Assembly: GCA_009781955.1 (NCBI GenBank)
Contig: WQUT01000077.1
Coordinates: 1 to 19,324, forward strand
From: Pseudomonadota bacterium
GTDB lineage: Bacteria > Pseudomonadota > Alphaproteobacteria > Rs-D84
Reading direction: 5' to 3'
DNA: 19,324 nt
In this document: piece by piece, positions 16,001 to 19,324 of the stretch
Position numbering within the stretch: the stretch's first letter is position 1
How the letters are laid out: each line of letters begins with the position of its first letter
Translations under genes and position numbers: made by a program
Notes under the pieces: model-generated
The model's input: the letters and a program-made list of their open reading frames with translations, nothing else
What the model was told of the DNA's origin: nothing
Database searches by the model: none

Positions 16001-18965
16001 CAACGCGCATTGTTAATCCCGACACATATGTTTTTGCAACATCGCTGTTTATCGCGATAACGGACAAGGTTCGCTTCGCGCCTTTCTTGATGTATGACAA
16101 AGCATCGCTTGCTTTATAACCCACCAAATATTCCGCATCGGACACTTTGGCCGCCGCACCAGCTTGGACGCTTTTTCCCGAATCCCCCTCGTAACCCTCG
16201 GCCGAGAATGACAGCACGTATGTTCCGGAATTGACATTGCCGTCAAACTTTATGTCCATATCCGCATTGCCGTTGCCGTCCGTCCGCGCATCGGGCAGGT
16301 CCTGATATACCGTTTGCGCAGCGGCCGTGCTTTTCCGCGACAGCCCGGTTCCGGAAACAATATTGGACGTAAATTGATAATCGGCGAATTCGGGGAACGA
16401 ATACTGCGCGGGCGAAAGCGTCGCGCGCGCCGAAATGCGCCGATCGGTCGCCGGCGTTCCGAACAGATTGAACAATGACACATGCGCGGACAGATCCGTC
16501 GGCTTTATCCATCCCTTGGCCTTTGCATTCTTAATAGCGACATTTATTTTCAAGGTATCGGGCACGAATTCTTCCACGCGGAAAGAAATATTGCCAAGGG
16601 TATCTTTGTTTTTTCCCTTGTCGCTGAGCGAATATAAATTCGCCTGATAATTTCCAATCGGCGCGGACGCGGAAAGCTTATAGTCATAATCAAACATGCC
16701 GTCGGACGAAAGAGAGAATGTTTTTTCGGTCAAAACGCGGTCGCGGCTGTCGCGCACCTCTAACTTCACCGGCACGCCGGCAAGCGACTTATAGCTTTTG
16801 TCCTTTGCGATTCCGCCGATGATAAACTGTTCCCCCGGCCGGTATATTCCGCGGTCGGAAAACATATACGCGCCGATGGGACTTGTTCCCGATGCGTAAT
16901 TATACTCGCCGTCTATATCGTATTTGGAATATTCAACGCGCTGGTTCCCGCCGCCGCTGTATGGAATAAAGGACGTGTCACCGCCGCGCGTGACGGTGAT
17001 CGCGACCGGCTCTTTCTCGTGATTATATTCGCTTGCCGGAAAGTTTGGAATGTTCGCCCGCCCGCCGGCATCGGTGTCGCCGGACCAGATAGGCTCGCCA
17101 TTTTTCCCCAGCACCGCCACACGCGCGTCGGCAACCGGCGTGCCGGCGGCCAGCGACGATACGAATATGGCGGACGAATTATCCGCGTTGATTTTCCGGA
17201 TCAATCCCAAATCGGTCAACAGAATCAGCCGCCGGTCGCCGTTGTTCGCGTCATTCTGCGACGGCCCGACCTGGACGATAAATATGCCGGTGCGGTCGTT
17301 TGTCTTGTTCAGATACTCGCCCAAATCAACCGCCGAATAGTTTGTTTTTTTAAAGGATTTGTCCGCAAAGGTTATTTTCTTTCTGAACACGACGGATATA
17401 TCGTCCGGCCCGAAAGAATATCCCCTGAAATCCATGCTGTCCCATATATTGTATGTCTGGGATACCAGGTGATTGATTTCCTCGGCCTTCACCTTATATA
17501 AATTCACATACGCCGCCGGCGCGCCGCCGCGCGACATGATGGCCAGCTTTCTGCCCCCCGCCACCGATAGCAGCGCGCCGGAACCCGCAATCTTTACCTG
17601 CTGCTCTGGATACGGCACGGCGAGTATCTTGTCGCCGCCGTTCTTTAACGGAAATCCTATGTCGGAGATAAGCCCGGGCTTTAACGATACATACATATAC
17701 CGCGCGTTCTTTTCATTCACATCGTAAGAGAACGCATACTGATACACCCCCCGCGCATTTGCGAAATCAATCCTTTTCAGCGGCAATTTTTCGGATTGCG
17801 CAATGACTTCGTCCCCGATTTCGTCCGACTTCCACTGATGCGAACTATCGGCGTCCTCGTCAGAATCTTTATGCTGCGGCAGCAGATACGCGACGACATA
17901 ATCATCCCATTTCACATCGTTTGCGGCAGAGGTAAAGTTCAGCAGCAGCAATTGCTCGGGCTCTTGCCGCTGGTTGTCCGCGACGGTTGTTGATATGTCG
18001 GATATTTTAAAGAAATTATCCTCGGCCTCTATCGTGGCATTGGCAGAGAGCGTTTGCGCGCGCGCATTCCCCTGGATGGTCGTCGCGCGGCCGATAATCA
18101 GTTTCAGTTTCTGGGGGTCGGCCCGCACGGGAATTGCGTCGGACGTTATGAACGCGACGCGGTTAAAGGTGTCGTATTTGACGCTGAATTTAACACCATC
18201 GCCATCCAGCCGCATTGACGCCGCGTCCGCGAACGTTTTTGTGTCCAGCGGATAATTATAGGATACAACGGCGACGGCAATGACCGTCTTGCCCTTTGCG
18301 ACATTCGGATAAACCCCAAAGCTTTCCACATTGCCCGCAAATTCAGGCGTGGCGAACGACACATTGCGGCGCGCCATGCGCACGTCATCACCGAATAGCT
18401 TCTTGTCAAAAGTGATTGTAAACGTCTGCGCCGCGGGCCAGTCGTGGGCCGGGGCGAATGTCGCGCCGTCCGTATCGTTCAGCGTCCATTTGCCCTTTAC
18501 AAACGGGCTGATGCGCGCGCCGCGCTCCAAATCCGCGGACGTGATGTCCGACCGAAACATCGGCGCATACGGCCCGCTTTGCAAGTTATAGGTTATTTCC
18601 ACCGGCTGGACCGATGTCAATTCGCGATCATTGTTGGGCGCGGGTAGTGCGATTTGGGTGCGCGCGCCGGCATCGTCGTCGCCGCCGAGCATGCTGATGG
18701 CCTGTATGTCCCGAAACTGCACCGGTTGCGGCGTTCCGTCCAGCGCGATTTCCATTACCGTCTGATTTTGATTCCGCCCGCCGAATACAATCAGGGCGAT
18801 AATTCCGGCGACAATCAAAACGCCGCCCACAATCACGGCCGCGCGCTGCCACACTTTGAATCTATTAAACCAAATATCCGGAAAATTGCGTATTACATCG
18901 CGCGTCCAATTCCATGCGCGTGAAAAAATGTTTGTGAACCAATTCTTAAATTTGCTATTTTTCAT
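13065..18965 (-). CDS. Bacterial alpha-2-macroglobulin, membrane-anchored (YfhM-like)
   Basis: A 1966-residue protease-trapping protein of the periplasm. A cytoplasmic N-terminus rich in Trp/Arg is followed by one membrane helix at about 42-62; there is no lipobox, unlike E. coli YfhM. A chain of macroglobulin-like beta domains follows; recognisable points are GAYMFSDRGIYRPGEQFIIGG in the middle (MG domain/bait vicinity), the A2M domain (FDIPDQFNGEMRIYAVA ... SETAPFMAVPGDEFTV) and the thioester motif GCSEQT with Cys1504 and Gln1507. An alpha/alpha thioester domain (to about 1770) and a C-terminal beta domain end the protein. The intact Cys/Gln pair suggests covalent trapping. The start is the ATG at 18965 with AGGG 6 nt upstream, preferred to a TTG six codons earlier. 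A weak GATAAT (18981-18976) could be its -10 box. Confidence 0.93.
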   Translation of the reverse strand: MKNSKFKNWFTNIFSRAWNWTRDVIRNFPDIWFNRFKVWQRAAVIVGGVLIVAGIIALIVFGGRNQNQTVMEIALDGTPQPVQFRDIQAISMLGGDDDAGARTQIALPAPNNDRELTSVQPVEITYNLQSGPYAPMFRSDITSADLERGARISPFVKGKWTLNDTDGATFAPAHDWPAAQTFTITFDKKLFGDDVRMARRNVSFATPEFAGNVESFGVYPNVAKGKTVIAVAVVSYNYPLDTKTFADAASMRLDGDGVKFSVKYDTFNRVAFITSDAIPVRADPQKLKLIIGRATTIQGNARAQTLSANATIEAEDNFFKISDISTTVADNQRQEPEQLLLLNFTSAANDVKWDDYVVAYLLPQHKDSDEDADSSHQWKSDEIGDEVIAQSEKLPLKRIDFANARGVYQYAFSYDVNEKNARYMYVSLKPGLISDIGFPLKNGGDKILAVPYPEQQVKIAGSGALLSVAGGRKLAIMSRGGAPAAYVNLYKVKAEEINHLVSQTYNIWDSMDFRGYSFGPDDISVVFRKKITFADKSFKKTNYSAVDLGEYLNKTNDRTGIFIVQVGPSQNDANNGDRRLILLTDLGLIRKINADNSSAIFVSSLAAGTPVADARVAVLGKNGEPIWSGDTDAGGRANIPNFPASEYNHEKEPVAITVTRGGDTSFIPYSGGGNQRVEYSKYDIDGEYNYASGTSPIGAYMFSDRGIYRPGEQFIIGGIAKDKSYKSLAGVPVKLEVRDSRDRVLTEKTFSLSSDGMFDYDYKLSASAPIGNYQANLYSLSDKGKNKDTLGNISFRVEEFVPDTLKINVAIKNAKAKGWIKPTDLSAHVSLFNLFGTPATDRRISARATLSPAQYSFPEFADYQFTSNIVSGTGLSRKSTAAAQTVYQDLPDARTDGNGNADMDIKFDGNVNSGTYVLSFSAEGYEGDSGKSVQAGAAAKVSDAEYLVGYKASDALSYIKKGAKRTLSVIAINSDVAKTYVSGLTMRVVKKQSLVALVKDYSGYYKYQTTMREKIIKTQNITIAKSGMGLDLDTAMPGDYYIEVADAAGKILLHADYFVAGAANVTLSADQQAELKMKLSANEYAPGSDIELNITAPYVGSGLITIEKDKVYAYKWFRADATSTVQHITLPNDFEGDGYVNVSFVRDINSRDVFTVPYAYAVAPFAVDKAKRTIKIDLKAADIVRDKKLTVKYTVNRTSRIMLFAVNEGILQVAKYQNPSPLAYFFRKSALQVTTYQILSLLLPEYDALREFAKTGGGEYADAMEMAAKNITNPFARAHAAPVAFYSGILNAAAGQTNSATFDIPDQFNGEMRIYAVAANDSATGSAATSAKIQSPIVISETAPFMAVPGDEFTVNAVVSNMAEHSGPNAKMELSVGVTDNLEVIGDKTFAIAVPEGQEKLWKFTVRAKDGLGNAEIAINAKVAGDKGEALAATSSKSTLSVRPATAFLTNITGGYDASGKVAAKNFQIDMYPELSSKTLLVSDTAFVLAKPLFAYLKKYEYGCSEQTVSKALPYVLFQQNDFLGTDAKTSNAKVADAINILRNRQNDDGSFALWDINPAASSGDDYDGDYGAGADAAYVTAYVAQFLTLAKESGFGVPNAMLSRAVDYLRTYAGGEIGGDSDAAARAFAIYLISRNGFVTTNYLDAFQEYADANMKGWQKTITGAYIAASYKILKQDSKADSIISQYKTSESRDFSFFGDYSNNVSNDSNYLYLMNKYFAGASAGDAKKALDAVQAYVAGGYYSSFTSAAAMLALAGFKNDAGTIAAGISAVAQSGKNTVNLHPADPGAEIFSADIPADATRLDIACANCGGNRGFFWAIMQQGFPRQSASARKGLEVIRAYYNAAGEKITRAAVGETVTVKISVRATDGSDSVGNVVVTDLLPAGFAAEADSVSGRTDFSEVKEDRVLAYLTVSRSVTEITYRARLTAVGSFTVPAISAASMYNPQISGTGEVGKFTVENAKTE

Positions 18966-19021
18966 GGGTTTCCCTATTATCAAGTTATGCCCCGATTGTT
19001 AAAGAAGAAACGGCGAAAAGC

Positions 19022-19050
19022 AAGAAAAAACCGCGTAAGAAACGCGGTTT
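19022..19050 (-). terminator. Intrinsic terminator downstream of tRNA-fMet
   Basis: Minus strand: AAACCGCG, 7-nt loop, CGCGGTTT followed by TTTCTTG. The 8-bp stem plus U tract closes the tRNA transcript about 150 nt after the mature 3' end and separates it from the A2M gene. Confidence 0.85.
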
Positions 19051-19054
19051 ATGA

Positions 19055-19200
19055 TTAGAGTGGCTTGCCTCGTCCCACTTCGCCAAGGCTTCGTGGGACA
19101 CTCTTTCGCCTTGCATCCACCTCCGCACTTTGTGCTACGGTGGACTTCGCTGCTCGGCATCTGGGTGGCTTGCCATCCGTAGCCTCGCAGAGGCGAAGGG

Positions 19201-19203
<3 letters not shown>
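19055..19203. repeat. Three-hairpin palindromic element in the tRNA-fMet trailer
   Basis: Three palindromes in a row: GTCCCAC/GTGGGAC with outer AGAGTG/CACTCT (19057-19104); CCACC/GGTGG enclosing GCAC-TTT-GTGC (19117-19143); and GCCTC-GCA-GAGGC with outer CCATCC/GGGTGG (19173-19203). GTGGCTTGCC occurs twice (19060 and 19165 regions), and CCGTAGC...GCG(A/G)AGG recurs between hairpins two and three. The last palindrome runs into the tRNA CCA end. An open frame across it has no support as a gene. Confidence 0.75.
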
Positions 19204-19277
<74 letters not shown>

Positions 19278-19303
19278 ACAAGTGGTGATAGTTTGGCACA
19301 CGC

Positions 19304-19319
19304 CTTGACAAAAGTCAAG
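19304..19319 (-). promoter_or_regulatory. Possible tRNA-fMet promoter element with palindrome
   Basis: The inverted repeat CTTGAC-AAAA-GTCAAG contains a TTGACT -35-like hexamer on the minus strand (19318-19313). The expected -10 position has no good match, so the promoter call is weak. The palindrome itself is exact. Confidence 0.35.
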
Positions 19320-19324
19320 CGGAA

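Overview
The window looks like chromosomal DNA of a Gram-negative bacterium, most likely an uncultured alphaproteobacterium-type lineage. The evidence is a lipid A gene pair (lpxK, lpxC), an LpxK carrying the DDGFQN form common in alphaproteobacteria, a periplasmic PbpC plus alpha-2-macroglobulin pair, and an initiator tRNA with encoded CCA. The taxonomic call rests on motif recognition only and is moderate at best. Coding density is high. All protein genes except one (a RusA-like gene at 1742-2356) lie on the minus strand, so the text below runs right to left.

Right end (19324 to 10673): the initiator tRNA-fMet gene is followed by a three-hairpin repeat and an intrinsic terminator. Then come a 1966-residue membrane-anchored alpha-2-macroglobulin with an intact CSEQ thioester motif and, overlapping its end, the bifunctional transglycosylase/transpeptidase pbpC. 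This is the well-known bacterial A2M-PBP1C pairing, thought to protect and repair the periplasm. A good sigma70-type promoter overlaps the end of pbpC and starts a lipid A operon.

Middle (10622 to 7444): a DUF374-family acyltransferase (a candidate LpxJ-like late acyltransferase), lpxK and lpxC (ATGA overlap), then a small lipoprotein that ends in a perfect-palindrome terminator.

Left (7251 to 2466): a pilO-pilP-pilQ-pilR cluster of the R64/IncI thin-pilus (type IVb) kind, giving accessory membrane protein, periplasmic alignment protein, assembly ATPase and platform protein. Secretin, prepilin and prepilin peptidase genes are not in the window. The cluster runs into a convergent RusA-like nuclease gene, and beyond it lies the 5' two-thirds of gyrB, divergent from that gene.

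The most unusual feature is in the spacers. Almost every gap longer than about 25 bp is filled with short-period (7-8 nt) tandem repeats or nested palindromes, often arranged as inverted pairs. The unit differs from gap to gap (ACCGACC, TAGGCAC/TAGCGCC, TAAATCT/TAAATCCG, AGTGACAG), yet the 7-nt phase is kept for up to ten units. The repeats start at or inside the stop codon (or tRNA CCA end) of the upstream gene. One array lies inside the coding sequence of the PilP signal peptide. No gene-free stretch exceeds 300 bases.
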